Assembly (NCBI GenBank): GCA_036971475.1
Contig: JBAIZL010000001.1
Location: 105,930,350 to 105,994,349 of the forward strand
DNA: 64,000 nt
From: Prosapia bicincta
Lineage: Eukaryota > Arthropoda > Insecta > Hemiptera > Cercopidae
Direction: 5' to 3'
The translations under genes and the position numbers were made by a program. Positions 11,970-21,859 of this stretch are shown piece after piece. The notes beneath the pieces were generated by a model. It worked only from the letters and a program-made list of their open reading frames with translations. It made no database searches and was not told the origin of the DNA. Position 1 is the first letter of the stretch; each line of letters begins with the position of its first letter.

Positions 11970-12935
11970 ATGAAAGAAATAAAAATGGAAGGCACAGATA
12001 TGCCAATACCAAACATGGAAGTAGATGAGGCTAGGGGACTACCACCTATGCAAACACAACAAAAAAAACGGGGAAATAATGAGAATGAAGATTTAAGGGA
12101 GATGATGAGAACTCTCATGGAAATGAGTGTAAACATGAAAAAATTAGATAAGATAGACAAAAAATTAGAGGAAAATAGAGACGAATTAAGAGAGATGAAA
12201 GAGGATCTAAAAGTAATAAAAGATGAAATACGGGAGGAAAATAGGAAAATGATAGAGGATATGAGGCGACAGTGGAGGACAGAGAATAATGCTGTAGTAG
12301 AGGATGTGAGAAGAGACTTAGAGGAGAAAGATAGAGAATTAGAGGAGGAGATTAAGGAAAATTTTGAGGAAACAAAAGAAATAATAGCTGATGAGAAAGA
12401 AATTAATGAAAAAGAGATAGAGAAAGTAGAAAATATAACAAAGCAAAACAGGGAAGAGTTAAGAGTTTTAAATAGGGAGATAGGGAAAGTGAAGAAAAAC
12501 ACAGAAGAGTTAGGAGAGTTAAAATTAAGAAATGAAGTAGGAAAGATGGAGGTACTGCCAATAAAAAATATAACAATTCAAACCGCAACTAAAAGGAAGA
12601 CTGAACAGATTAATAAAATGAAAATGGTAATAGGAGAAATGGAAGGAGTTAAATATCCGTTTCAATACATAGTGGTACAGAGCTTGTTGAGAGAAATGAT
12701 CATAGGTACGGATATGTTAATGGATGTGGAGGCACAACTCAAGTTTGGAAAATGGGAAATGGAATTTAAATATGAGAGAAACACAGAAAATAGAACTTAT
12801 GAAGCAGATGAAAGATACAATGGAGATGTAAACGGTGTTAAGGCAAGGACAGGCGTGGGGACAAGAAAAGAGCAGGATGCCCACAGTCAATTGGAAACTA
12901 AGACAATCAGAAACCCAGAAATAGAAATTAAATAG
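11970..12935 (+). CDS. gag-like coiled-coil protein fused to the C-terminal half of a retroviral-type protease
   Basis: An ATG at 11970 opens about 321 codons ending at 12935. Residues about 40-185 are a long, highly charged Glu/Lys/Arg coiled coil with few other features, as in some arthropod LTR-element Gag N-termini; no capsid or CCHC knuckle is seen. From about nucleotide 12545 the frame changes character and shows IIGTDMLMDVEAQLKFGK, the IIG.D.L pattern that ends retropepsin domains. The first half of that protease, with its catalytic DTG, lies downstream in another frame at 12932. Gag has therefore been joined to the protease tail with capsid, nucleocapsid and active site removed. The frame is open, so a product is possible; enzymatic function is not. 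Confidence 0.7.
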   Translation: MKEIKMEGTDMPIPNMEVDEARGLPPMQTQQKKRGNNENEDLREMMRTLMEMSVNMKKLDKIDKKLEENRDELREMKEDLKVIKDEIREENRKMIEDMRRQWRTENNAVVEDVRRDLEEKDRELEEEIKENFEETKEIIADEKEINEKEIEKVENITKQNREELRVLNREIGKVKKNTEELGELKLRNEVGKMEVLPIKNITIQTATKRKTEQINKMKMVIGEMEGVKYPFQYIVVQSLLREMIIGTDMLMDVEAQLKFGKWEMEFKYERNTENRTYEADERYNGDVNGVKARTGVGTRKEQDAHSQLETKTIRNPEIEIK

Positions 12936-13075
12936 AGGAAACAAGTTTACAGGCATTAATCGACACAGGCAGTAAAATGACATGTATCAAGGAGAACTGG
13001 ATATTGAAAAATAATAATAAAATAGGAAGGGAGATATTAAATATAGGTGAAGGAAGCAATATGAATAAACTCTAG
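12932..13075 (+). pseudogene. Aspartic protease N-terminal fragment (DTG active site) of the LTR element
   Basis: One frame reads TSLQALIDTGSKMTCIKENW, the retropepsin active-site segment (A-L-I-D-T-G-S). It continues for about 25 more codons and stops at TAG 13073-13075. It overlaps the end of the upstream frame by a few bases in a different phase. Normally this piece precedes the IIGTD segment found at about 12700, so order is reversed here. Reverse transcriptase does not follow. Confidence 0.75.
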
Positions 13076-13154
13076 GTGATTATGTGTATATGAAAACGTT
13101 AGCAGGAGATAAGTTTTAAGAGATGGTAACTATATCTACGATAATTTATTGGAA

Positions 13155-13483
13155 ACTTCGTCGTATTGTAAGGGAGAATCTGCGTTGATAAATAATGGAA
13201 CTTCGTCGTATATATTATATATTATAAAAGAAATATGAATCTATGATAATAAATATTAAAGCATCGTTGTAATAAAAATATGGTAATTGTGTATTTAAAC
13301 TTCGTCGTATTGTAAGGGAGAATCTGCGTTGATAAATAATGGAACTTCGTCGTATATATTATATATTGTAAAAGAAATATGCATCTATGATAATAAATAT
13401 TAAAGCATCGTTGTAATAAAAATATGGAAATTGTGTATTTAAACTTCGTCGTATTGTAAGGGAGAATCTGCGTTGATAAATAA
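13155..13483 (+). repeat. 144-bp tandem repeat, 2.3 copies, inside the LTR element
   Basis: ACTTCGTCGTATTGTAAGGG recurs at 13155, 13299 and 13443, exactly 144 bp apart; the third copy stops after 41 bp. Copies differ at a handful of sites. A shorter ACTTCGTCGTAT also occurs within each unit. It replaces the space where pol would be. Confidence 0.9.
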
Positions 13484-13907
13484 GTATTAAAACAAAATTT
13501 ATACTCGTTGATATAGGGATAGTGTAATCGAAGGAACTGTAGATATGATCAAATAGAGGATATGAAATTGCAACCTTTAAAAATATTAGATGTTAAACTT
13601 CATACAAAATAAACTGAAATGATATAAGAAAATAATTGAACTGGATGTGAGATTGGAAGGGGAGATAAAATACTAACTTAGAACTGAGAGTTAGATGAAG
13701 CTAAAAGCAAAATAAATATGAGATAAATAATAAACAAGGAATAAACAGAAATAAGGGAAAGAGAAATGTTATAACCAATTTGACCAAATCTAGACATACT
13801 ATGACTCGGATAGGCTGGGATTTAAAGACATGGTATCAGAGAATATATATTATGTTAAATAAATATTGAATCAGACTTATGATTGGAAGGGTTCCAATTG
13901 TAATAAA

Positions 13908-13909
<2 letters not shown>

Positions 13910-13953
<44 letters not shown>
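13910..13953 (+). repeat. Poly(A) run within the LTR element
   Basis: About 43 consecutive A residues; a second run of about 19 lies at 14201-14219. Internal A-runs are unusual for the coding part of an LTR element and may mark captured RNA-derived ends or slippage. Confidence 0.9.
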
Positions 13954-13955
<2 letters not shown>

Positions 13956-14310
13956 ATTATGGAAGGAATTGTAAATACCAGAACATGATTTATTGTTACT
14001 ATATGTTAGAATTGTTAAAGAATTGTTGAATGAATGTTAGTTATAAGTATATTGTATTGTTAGAAGATATGTTAAGTAATATGTAGCTTGAAGTGTTCAG
14101 CTCAGTATTTGATTGTTAAAGAATTAAGATAAAATTGTGTCGTAGGAATTAAGTATAAATGGACAATTTAAAGTATAAATGTTAATTTAAATTTAATTTA
14201 AAAAAAAAAAAAAAAAAAATATGTATATTTAATCAAGCTTGTAAAATGTAAAGAATGTGTAATGTAGATATTAGGATTATTTTTTTTGTTTAAATTAAAT
14301 TAGGGGACAT

Positions 14311-15728
14311 TGTAACATTTATAGAATGGGCTATATAATATTATTTAAGAATTGGAAAATAGATGAGAAATAACTCACTCAAAATTTAGGAAGAAATTCA
14401 TTAAGATATTGGTTAGGTTAAATGAAAACTAAATTTAGGTAAAAGCATAGAATGGTAAACAAGGTTTTTGAACTGGAAATGTATTAGGAAATTTGTTATA
14501 TCAAATAACCTAACACATAAATTAAAATAAGATAATCTAATAATGGTTATGTGTAAACAAATTTGTAAACTGTAGGAACATAGGGCTAAGTAATTACTTG
14601 AAGGAGAAAGTGAACACGTTTGTAAGCAAAAGAAAATTGAAAGGTTATGTTTATGAAAGACCAAGCAAAACACACACAATTCGGAAATATCACAAAAGTA
14701 AAACACAAAGACACTTCACACACTAATAATATTAATAAAATAAACACTGGAAGGTTTGTTGACGATAGGAAATTGAAACAGTAAGCTTCAACCAGGTTTA
14801 ACCAAGTTAAGACGCCATTCTAAACAAACTTGTTGGTATGTCAGCTGTAAAACAGATGTAGGTCAGTGTGACAATCGATTCTAGTGAAGAAAAAGAAAAC
14901 AAACTAGATTACAGGCAACATGTGTTTTTTGAAGAAGAAGCCGCCATATTCTTTTCTTTAACAACTTTAAAAGTAAAACGAAAGCGTTAGTTGAGTTGAG
15001 ATAGCGTGGGTGACGCTACTGGAGGAAGCAGACCTTGCTGTGCAGTCAAAATTCTATTTATTTGGAAAGAGTTCGTCTAAATTATACCGTTTTGTTAAGA
15101 AGATTGGCCAACTTAAATTAAGGAGAAGTGAATTACAAAATGTCATACTGTGCTAATATAAAGTGAAATAAATAAGACGAATTTAAGTGTGTAAAAAGTC
15201 AAATTTGGAGAGAACGGAATCTTACGTAAGCTAACTGAAATTTCGATATTTGATAAGTATTAGCGCTATAAAAATAACTTTAGTGGACTTTTAAGATAAT
15301 AGAGAAGTTTAAATTTGTATATTAGGATATCTTGTAGTTAATTAATAGTAAGAAATAATCCAGTTCAAATAGTTTAGCCTTTTTGCATTTTCAAAATTTA
15401 ATATTGTTTGTTCAAAATTTATTTAATTAACCTAAGAATTTCTAAAAATATAGCCCATGCGATAAACCCCGAGATATCAAGAGATCTTAAAATAGCCAAG
15501 GGTATAAAAACCTTGTAACTCAAATTTAAAGAATCGAATTTTAGTATATTTTGTTAAAAATTGTTAAGTTGTAAAATTTTGTTTTGTGTATTGTTTAATG
15601 TTGAGATGAAATGATAATAAATAATAATGAATTGTTCTTGAGTAGTTTTTTTTGTTTTTAAATAGAGAAATATCATTCAATAAAATAATAAATAGTAAAA
15701 CCCCGTTGCGTGTGTTATAAAAATTACA
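14311..15728 (+). repeat. 3' LTR
   Basis: It has the same length as the 5' LTR and starts right after AGGGGACAT, the purine-rich primer site for plus-strand synthesis (14302-14310). About five substitutions separate it from the 5' copy. Confidence 0.93.
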
Positions 15729-17737
15729 TTATAATACTTAAAATGAATGTTTTTACTTATTTTGTGTAAAATATAATTTGTTCATTGTGTGCTGAGGCCT
15801 GAAGATGAATATAATCTACTTTAGAAAACAATGGCAAAGATTTTAAATATTAAATTATTCTCAACATGGAAATCAACAGTCTTTTTATCTTATCTTATAT
15901 TTCTGTAAGTGTAAACACGAGTTATAAAGATGGAATAGTTTTTTTCAAAGGTATTGCTCACTATTGTATGTGTGTGTGTGTGTGTTTGTGATGTGTAGGC
16001 TAATTTGGAATATAGCTGTTTGTTTTTTTTAATTTCAGATTTAGAATTACTTCCTATATACATTTATTATTAACAATTACTTTTGACTTTATGTCAATTT
16101 CTGTTTTGGCTTTCAATGTTCTATAGAAGATCAAAGAAACAAATGGTATGCAATGTGTTTAAAAAAGAGAGAAATGGTGCTATTTTGTTATGGTAAGTGA
16201 TTGCAGTAATTTTGTATTGTTTGCGGTTTCTATTACTATTGAATAATTACAATAGACATTTACCTAAAAAAAAAAAAAACAATGTAGGAAGAATTCTTGT
16301 GTATTGGACAAAAGATCTTATAAAAAAAATTTAATTCCCAACCTGAACAGGAAGTGATTGATTATTCCTTGACTGTAAATAAAACAGCTAATGTTTAGTT
16401 TCATAACAAGGTCATGGCTCTAATATCTATTATAGGTTGTACTTAAAATATATCAAACTTTCTCCTGGTAAATTTAAATATTTTTCAAAATCAGAAAGTA
16501 AACCACTTAAACTATTTATATCTCCAATTAGATTCTAACGGTATTTTCAAACAAACATGCATAAAAATAACATGATCATATATCATAAGCTTACGTCACA
16601 CCAAAGAACACATGGCTTATGTTTAGGCCAGATTCAGATTAATTGCATTAACTGTGAAATCTATAGTTAAGTGTTACCATTATACTCTTATAAAAAATCG
16701 GTAATTCTAGAATTTTAAGATATATAAGTCACCACATAGGAACCATATATCATATGTAATATGTTTAACTATTATTAACCATAATAAATTGTATGTTCCT
16801 AGTATGATCTACTGTAAGTACTTCTAAGTTATATTTTATATGAATTTTGTGTAGGAGTATATTAAGTTGACATACACAAAACATACAATAGAAAACTAAG
16901 AGGCATGGACCAGAGGGTACCAACTTAAACTAGGCAATGGAGATTAATAACTATGGCACTGTTACAAAACCTACAAGGACTGTCATCAGCACAGTGAAAT
17001 ACTCTATTAATAGATGCAGTCAACATTTGGTTTTAAAATAAAGGTGTTAATGACATGCTTATTTATTTTTGTTAAACATTTCGGGATAGATTTAGATTTA
17101 TCACAATGTTTTGATTATGGTAGAAATCATAGTATCAAATCAACCCTTATTATTTGGTAAACTAAAAAAAAAATTCTATCCACTGACATACGTTTTAGAA
17201 AATCTCTGCAGTTTTTATTTTTAAACACTACACTACACTATAATAATAATAATAATGTTAATTAATACTTTTATTTGAAATGTAAACAATGACCTCCTTA
17301 TACCATCTGTTTACTAGATTTAATAGTATAATTCTTTTGTAACAATCAACTTGACTGAATGTGTTTTTAATATAATTATTTGTGGTGGTATTGATATTGC
17401 CTGTATTCATGTTTATTATCCATTATTTCTAAAAATAAATATTGATTCTGTTAACATTTTTTATGTTTGTAAAAGCCTCACAAAATAAGTTATGATAAAA
17501 ACACTACAGATTACATTTTTTTAAAAATAATTCAGAAGGAAGTCTTAAGCAAAATCTAAGAAAGGGAAGAATAACTATATGTGAAACAATATATAAAACA
17601 AGGAAAATTTAAAAGTATGATTTTGAAAAGTAAAATATATTTAAATTATTTTAAGGTGCTAATTAACCTGTGTAACAGGAAGTGGTATGCAATTATTTTC
17701 AGTAAAGAAGGTAATTTCTGTTGTCCAGATAGTATTG

Positions 17738-17746
<9 letters not shown>
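15729..17746. other. AT-rich non-coding sequence
   Basis: Contains a short (TG)n run at about 15967-15992 and a (TAA)n run near 17243. No gene was recognised. Confidence 0.35.

Positions 17747-17817
<71 letters not shown>
17747..17817. repeat. (TA)n tract
   Basis: About 70 bp of pure TA, directly joined to an inverted repeat of Penelope-like family B terminal sequence. Apparent reading frames of alternating Tyr and Ile across this and other TA tracts are artefacts. Confidence 0.95.
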
Positions 17818-17821
<4 letters not shown>

Positions 17822-17929
17822 AACAAAAGTCAAAATACAAATACAAGAATTATTTGAATTTACAATTCAATTGCCTTTGAATTGTAAATTCAAATAATTC
17901 TTGTATTTGTATTCTGACTTTTGTTCTTT
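17818..17929. repeat. Palindrome with family B Penelope-like end sequence (53-bp arms)
   Basis: Arms 17818-17870 and 17877-17929 pair with one mismatch around a six-base spacer. They contain ATACAAATACAAGAATTATT, close to the terminal sequence of the family B copy at 38.65-38.69 and 39.52 kb. To the right follows AATACACAAGAAAACATAT and a second (TA)n, as at 39550-39580. Confidence 0.85.
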
Positions 17930-17953
17930 ATTAATACACAAGAAAACATATTG

Positions 17954-17957
<4 letters not shown>

Positions 17958-18011
<54 letters not shown>
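17958..18011. repeat. (TA)n tract
   Basis: Pure TA run after the AAGAAAACATATTGCGAT end sequence. Confidence 0.95.
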
Positions 18012-18017
<6 letters not shown>

Positions 18018-18052
18018 AAAGATGATTATTTTTTCTTGATTTGTTATAATTA

Positions 18053-18113
18053 TTAAATAACTTCAAAAAGTTCAAAAAATATATCTTGATTATTAACTTT
18101 TTGAAGTTATTTA

Positions 18114-18114
<1 letters not shown>
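18053..18114. repeat. Hairpin with 20-bp perfect arms between two (TA)n tracts
   Basis: Arm 18053-18072 pairs with 18095-18114 around a 22-nt loop. The unit sits between (TA)n runs and repeats the local theme of fold-back sequence set in TA repeats. Confidence 0.85.

Positions 18115-18120
<6 letters not shown>

Positions 18121-18168
<48 letters not shown>
18121..18168. repeat. (TA)n tract
   Basis: Pure TA run of about 48 bp. Confidence 0.95.
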
Positions 18169-18172
<4 letters not shown>

Positions 18173-18242
18173 TAAACATATGGTTGTTTGTAGTACATAT
18201 GATTTAATTTTTGTAAAAATATTTTGTTAGATAATTATTTTC

Positions 18243-18280
18243 CTGAAGATGCTGGTACTGTTTTATCGGCGAAAAGCTTT
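18243..18280 (+). ncRNA. Hammerhead-like structured motif, copy 1 (family B 3' region)
   Basis: CTGAAGA, one T, then stem GCTGGTA / TATCGGC around a CTGTTT loop, then GAAA and AGCTTTGAAT. The order CUGANGA, stem II, GAAA is the core of a hammerhead ribozyme, but an extra base follows CUGANGA. AAGCTT is self-complementary, so a helix III could form only between two copies. About 80 nt downstream is the CAAGAAAACATATC end sequence and (TA)n. The structure is supported by compensatory changes against the copies at 18486, 38706 and 39642; catalytic activity is unproven. Confidence 0.45.
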
Positions 18281-18363
18281 GAATAATATAGGGATTAAAA
18301 GTATTCTTGTTTTTGAAATATTTTTAATTTATTAACTACAATACAAGAAAACATATCACCATA

Positions 18364-18369
<6 letters not shown>

Positions 18370-18425
<56 letters not shown>
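18370..18425. repeat. (TA)n tract
   Basis: Pure TA run of about 56 bp between two convergent family B 3' ends. Confidence 0.95.
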
Positions 18426-18428
<3 letters not shown>

Positions 18429-18866
18429 GATTAAATATACACTAATACAGGAATATTTAATTTATTGAATAATATACTCAAAGCTTTTCGTTGGTTTACA
18501 TTACCAACATCCTCAGGAGTTACAATACTAAGAATGTATTGGAATGAAAATATATATATATTTCTTGTCCAATCATTTTATTTTTAATAATTTGTATGGT
18601 ATCTTTTATACTATTTAAAGGTTATATTTTATTTTTTATTATTGTGATGTATTTGTTTTTTTTTTGTCTTCCATTGTATTTTTTATGTGTTGATGTATCA
18701 GCTATAAAATATACTAAAAACAAACTCACAATATTCCAACCTAGTCAAATCACACTACCCACCAATAAAATGGCAGAACAGAACTACCTAATATGCAGAA
18801 TCCAAACCTCAGTTGATAAAACAAAACAAAAACTGTTTCTCTTGCCTTAGCAACCATACTCTAAAA
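18426..18866. other. Family B end and unassigned sequence
   Basis: The left part is an antisense family B 3' region (with the motif at 18486-18516). The rest is A/C-rich sequence without a recognised gene, into which the hAT element at 18867 has inserted. Confidence 0.35.
18486..18516 (-). ncRNA. Hammerhead-like structured motif, copy 2 (family B 3' region)
   Basis: Minus strand: CTGAGGA, T, stem GTTGGT / ACCAAC with loop AATGTAA, then GAAA and AGCTTTGAGT. All six stem pairs are Watson-Crick here, whereas copy 1 uses different bases at the second and third pairs. It faces copy 1 across the (TA)n at 18370-18425, so two 3' ends converge on the same repeat. Confidence 0.45.
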
Positions 18867-19451
18867 CAGGGGTCAGCAACCTACTGAAATGATTTTGTGC
18901 AGCTCTCTCCACTTGTGGTTTTTTGAATTCTGAGCGGTCCAGATAGCTTACGCTTACAGCTTAGAATACAAATAGGTTACTCAATAACTAGAACCATTAC
19001 ACAACAAAAAACTCCTAATAATAAATTACATGGGCGATAAAAGTGAAAAGTAGTATCTATGATGTGCAAGCAGGCAAGCTTATCTTCACTTAAAATGAGA
19101 ATTATGCTATTACTTTCTTGTTTTATTTTAGTAAAATTTTGTTAATTTTCAAATAAATGTGTATTATTTTAGCACTTCAAAAATTAATAAAGGAATTTGT
19201 CAGAGTTAAGTTAGAAAATTGTCAGATTTGTAATCAGGAAGTAAGTAGCCTATTTTATAAAAATTACTTTTAAAATCCATTAATAGCTGTTAGTTAAAGT
19301 CACCTTTTGTACTGTATTAAAATCAGTTACATTACCGATTTAAAACTAGAAAAAAATAGTAAAATTCATTGTCATTTTATAATTTACAGCCCTTAGAGCC
19401 ATGCTGGATTGAACATGAGGCCCTAAAGTACAACAAGGTTGCCAACCCCTG
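18867..19451. mobile_element. Short non-autonomous hAT element
   Basis: The ends are CAGGGGTCAGCAACCT on the left and AGGTTGCCAACCCCTG on the right (585 bp). They are flanked by CTCTAAAA and CTTTAAAA, an 8-bp target duplication with one mismatch. CAGGGG ends and 8-bp duplications are typical of hAT transposons. No transposase segment was seen inside. Confidence 0.85.
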
Positions 19452-20849
19452 CTTTAAAAGATTGTAAGTCTTAATGGATGTCCCACCTGTTCTAAAAGAA
19501 AGCATTCACTGTTTTTGTTGGAAACAAATCTAATGGAAAAACCCCTATTATTCTTCTTTTAGGACAGCTGAACCTTCCAAATGATCACGCCATCTAAAGA
19601 TCTACTGAACCACATACAGGGTTTATATTATGAATCCCATTTGTTTTCTACTGTATTTTTCAACACCACATTAGTGTCACACTAATTAACACTAGTTAAC
19701 AATGTAGTGCCACTAGTTAACTCTGTACTGTCAGTCTCTTTGATTGGACACCCTTATTTTTGTAGAACTATTTGAACTACAGAAGTATGTGCAAACAACT
19801 GTGTGCAAACTGTGAGAGTGCAACATAACTATTTGTCAGGACAAAAAACACCACACTGTCAGGCTCTATCTAACCTCAAATAAACTCCTGCGTGTTAATG
19901 CCTTGAAAATAAATATCTTAGTGAGTTTACTTTGAATACAAATATCTGATAAATTACTTAAATGGTTAAACCATTTTCCTACTTCTCAACTTTAAACGAT
20001 ACTTCCTTCTATTATTGGAACTCACTTCTATCAATGGAAATGAACCCTGTATGTCCCATTGTAACCTCATTTATTTTCTCACTTCTATACTTTCATTTTC
20101 TTTTCTTTCTAAAAATTTGTGGTAGATGGAACAACCTTCAAAATTTACTGCATAAACATGACTCTTCCATTTAATCTTGACCTTCTGATGTTACTTCCCA
20201 ACGTTGTTTTCAGAGATAACCACTGTTACCTTAGAACGTCTCTACAAATTCATGAAAGAAAATTCTGCTCTCTAGAACCAAAACTTAAATAAGATCCCTC
20301 CATAAACTTTAATCAAATTTTTAAGCAAGAAAAACAATGCCTAACATGCAAAAATAGATTTCCCAGTCTATAACAAAAGCTGTTTAGAGAACTTTCAGCC
20401 AGAAATAGAGAACTTTCGCCAAACTAAGCCTATTTCCTTCTTACCATAAAGTGCTTAAAGACAGTAGCATTACCAAACTTATACTTCTTTGGTGCAATCA
20501 GTAAATACAAATATTGGCATCTCTCAAACATATTTCTCCCGAGATCCAAACTTTAGATCAATATCTGTGATGTTCTGTTACAAATTTGCTCAAACAACAT
20601 TGTTCTCTCTTACAACACCAATGTTATCCATATACTGACAAAGTGTTATCAACTAAGACAACCAAGATTCTCAACTCCTCTTGTGGTGAGACACTTCTCC
20701 TCAAGCTCTTTTAACCCATAATTAAATGGCAATATTCGATAGATTAGATAGTTCTTCAAAATGTTATACACCTCCTAAACAAAAAACGTTTTAATAGTGG
20801 AAATGACAATAGAACTCTAGCAAACTGCTTGGTTGTGTTCCTCCTAGAC
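19452..20849. other. C- and T-rich sequence on the plus strand, unassigned
   Basis: This continues the sequence left of the hAT insertion at 18867. Its base composition differs from the surrounding A/T-rich DNA and it has short protein-like stretches in changing frames. It could be an old retroelement body, but I recognised no domain. Confidence 0.3.
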
Positions 20850-21851
20850 CAGTGGTTCTCACAAAATATTTTCAAGGACCCCTTCATCGGTCGCTATATT
20901 GGCTAGTTTCTCAAATTCTTAAACTTAAATTGTAGATTACATGCAAAATATAATTTGAATTATATTAGTTATTATTAGGTAATTTATGATTTGCCTACCC
21001 ATTTACTTCAAGGTGGAAATTGTTTTTACTTATGCAAATTTAATTTGATGCTACCACAAATTTATTACAAGTACATTCATTCAAGATGTGTTTTATTTTT
21101 ATATTCATTTAATATATTAAAAGTAAGACAATCACTATGTTAAAGTTTGTAGGTCCAGGTGAAATTCATTAAACTTATTTATATTAATATTTTGTTTGGA
21201 ACGAGTTAATGAAGTAAAAGCAAGTATCACAAGTCTGTTTTCCCTGAAAGTGAATGCTAAACTTTGAAGGCGTTCATTTATGCTTTACTTTATTTGGTTT
21301 GTCAAGTTTCCCTCAGAAGACTCCAAAAACTCTTTCAAAGTATGGAAATTCAAGTATTTATTGACTCTTATTGCCTACAACTGACATACGTTAACCAAAG
21401 CACTAGGATTGTCTCCCACTTTGAACTTCTCTACAGCCTTGTAAGCGTAAATTCACAACATTCAAACTCATGAGCCAAGTAAGCAGTTGGGCAAAGCAAA
21501 ATAAAGTCTTTTGAAAAATCTGCATTCTTGGTATCAAGAAGGAAGAGTCTGGCCTCATCCTTAAGCTCATAAAAACTTTTTAATATACTACGTCGAGAGC
21601 CACCTTACTTCGGAATGAATAAGAAGCTGCACATGCTCACTGCTCATCACTTTACACAACAAAGAAAACAATCTAGACTGCAAAGGTCGAGTTTTATTGA
21701 AGTTAATAATTTGAAATACTCCATTAAGAGTTTTCTGCAACATTTCAGGCAATCTCTTGAATACTAAAGCCTCTCGATGAATGCAACAGTGAATATATTT
21801 TATTGCAACTCAATATATTTTAATTTTAGTGTCACCCTTTGGGAACTACTG
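20850..21851 (-). mobile_element. Degenerate hAT transposon with transposase remnant
   Basis: Left end CAGTGGTTCTCACAAA and right end TTTGGGAACTACTG (1002 bp) are imperfect inverted repeats of a common hAT type. The flanks TCCTAGAC and CTTTAGAC agree at five of eight positions, an eroded 8-bp duplication. A decayed transposase lies inside on the minus strand. Confidence 0.75.
21480..21790 (-). pseudogene. hAT transposase fragment (ZBED5/FAM200-like)
   Basis: Read on the minus strand across several frames: FIERL, then a leucine-rich helix, then LLMEYFKLLTSIK (another frame reads FQIINFNKTRPLQSRLF), then HSEVRW followed by LKSFYELKDEARLFLLDT. The order REAL...IVNFIKSRPLNSRLF...HTEVRWLSRG...FELRDELRIFL is that of hAT transposases related to ZBED5 and FAM200. 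Frameshifts and stops make it a dead remnant. Confidence 0.65.
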
Positions 21852-21859
21852 CTTTAGAC

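Larger units (their letters stand above)
10191..15728 (+). mobile_element. Non-autonomous LTR retrotransposon with 1418-bp LTRs
   Basis: Two direct repeats of equal length (10191-11608 and 14311-15728) start TGTAACATTT and end in ACA; by eye they differ at only about five positions, so the insertion is young. Between them are a primer-binding site, a gag-like coiled-coil frame, two separated pieces of an aspartic protease, a 144-bp tandem repeat, A-runs and a purine tract before the 3' LTR. No reverse transcriptase, RNase H or integrase is present in the 2.7-kb interior, so the copy must have been mobilised by a related complete element. The protease type and primer site suggest Ty3/Gypsy-like ancestry. 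The target duplication is unclear: ATAC lies before the 5' LTR and also at 15734-15737, which would put the LTR end at TTATA rather than ACA. Confidence 0.9.

Noticed and set aside
11903..12502. 199-codon Ser/Phe-rich minus-strand frame
   Set aside because: It is the antisense shadow of the Glu/Lys-rich coiled-coil frame of the LTR element.
10293..14706. Two identical 97-codon frames on the minus strand (10293-10586 and 14413-14706)
   Set aside because: They lie at the same place in the two LTRs, have no recognisable protein features and are antisense to the element; duplication by the LTR explains their repetition.
17747..18425. Reading frames of alternating Tyr and Ile in (TA)n tracts (also at 38.5, 46.2, 46.8 and 47.6 kb)
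   Set aside because: They are produced by TA dinucleotide repeats. Only the frame at 46171 was kept, because a real endonuclease domain follows the TA part.
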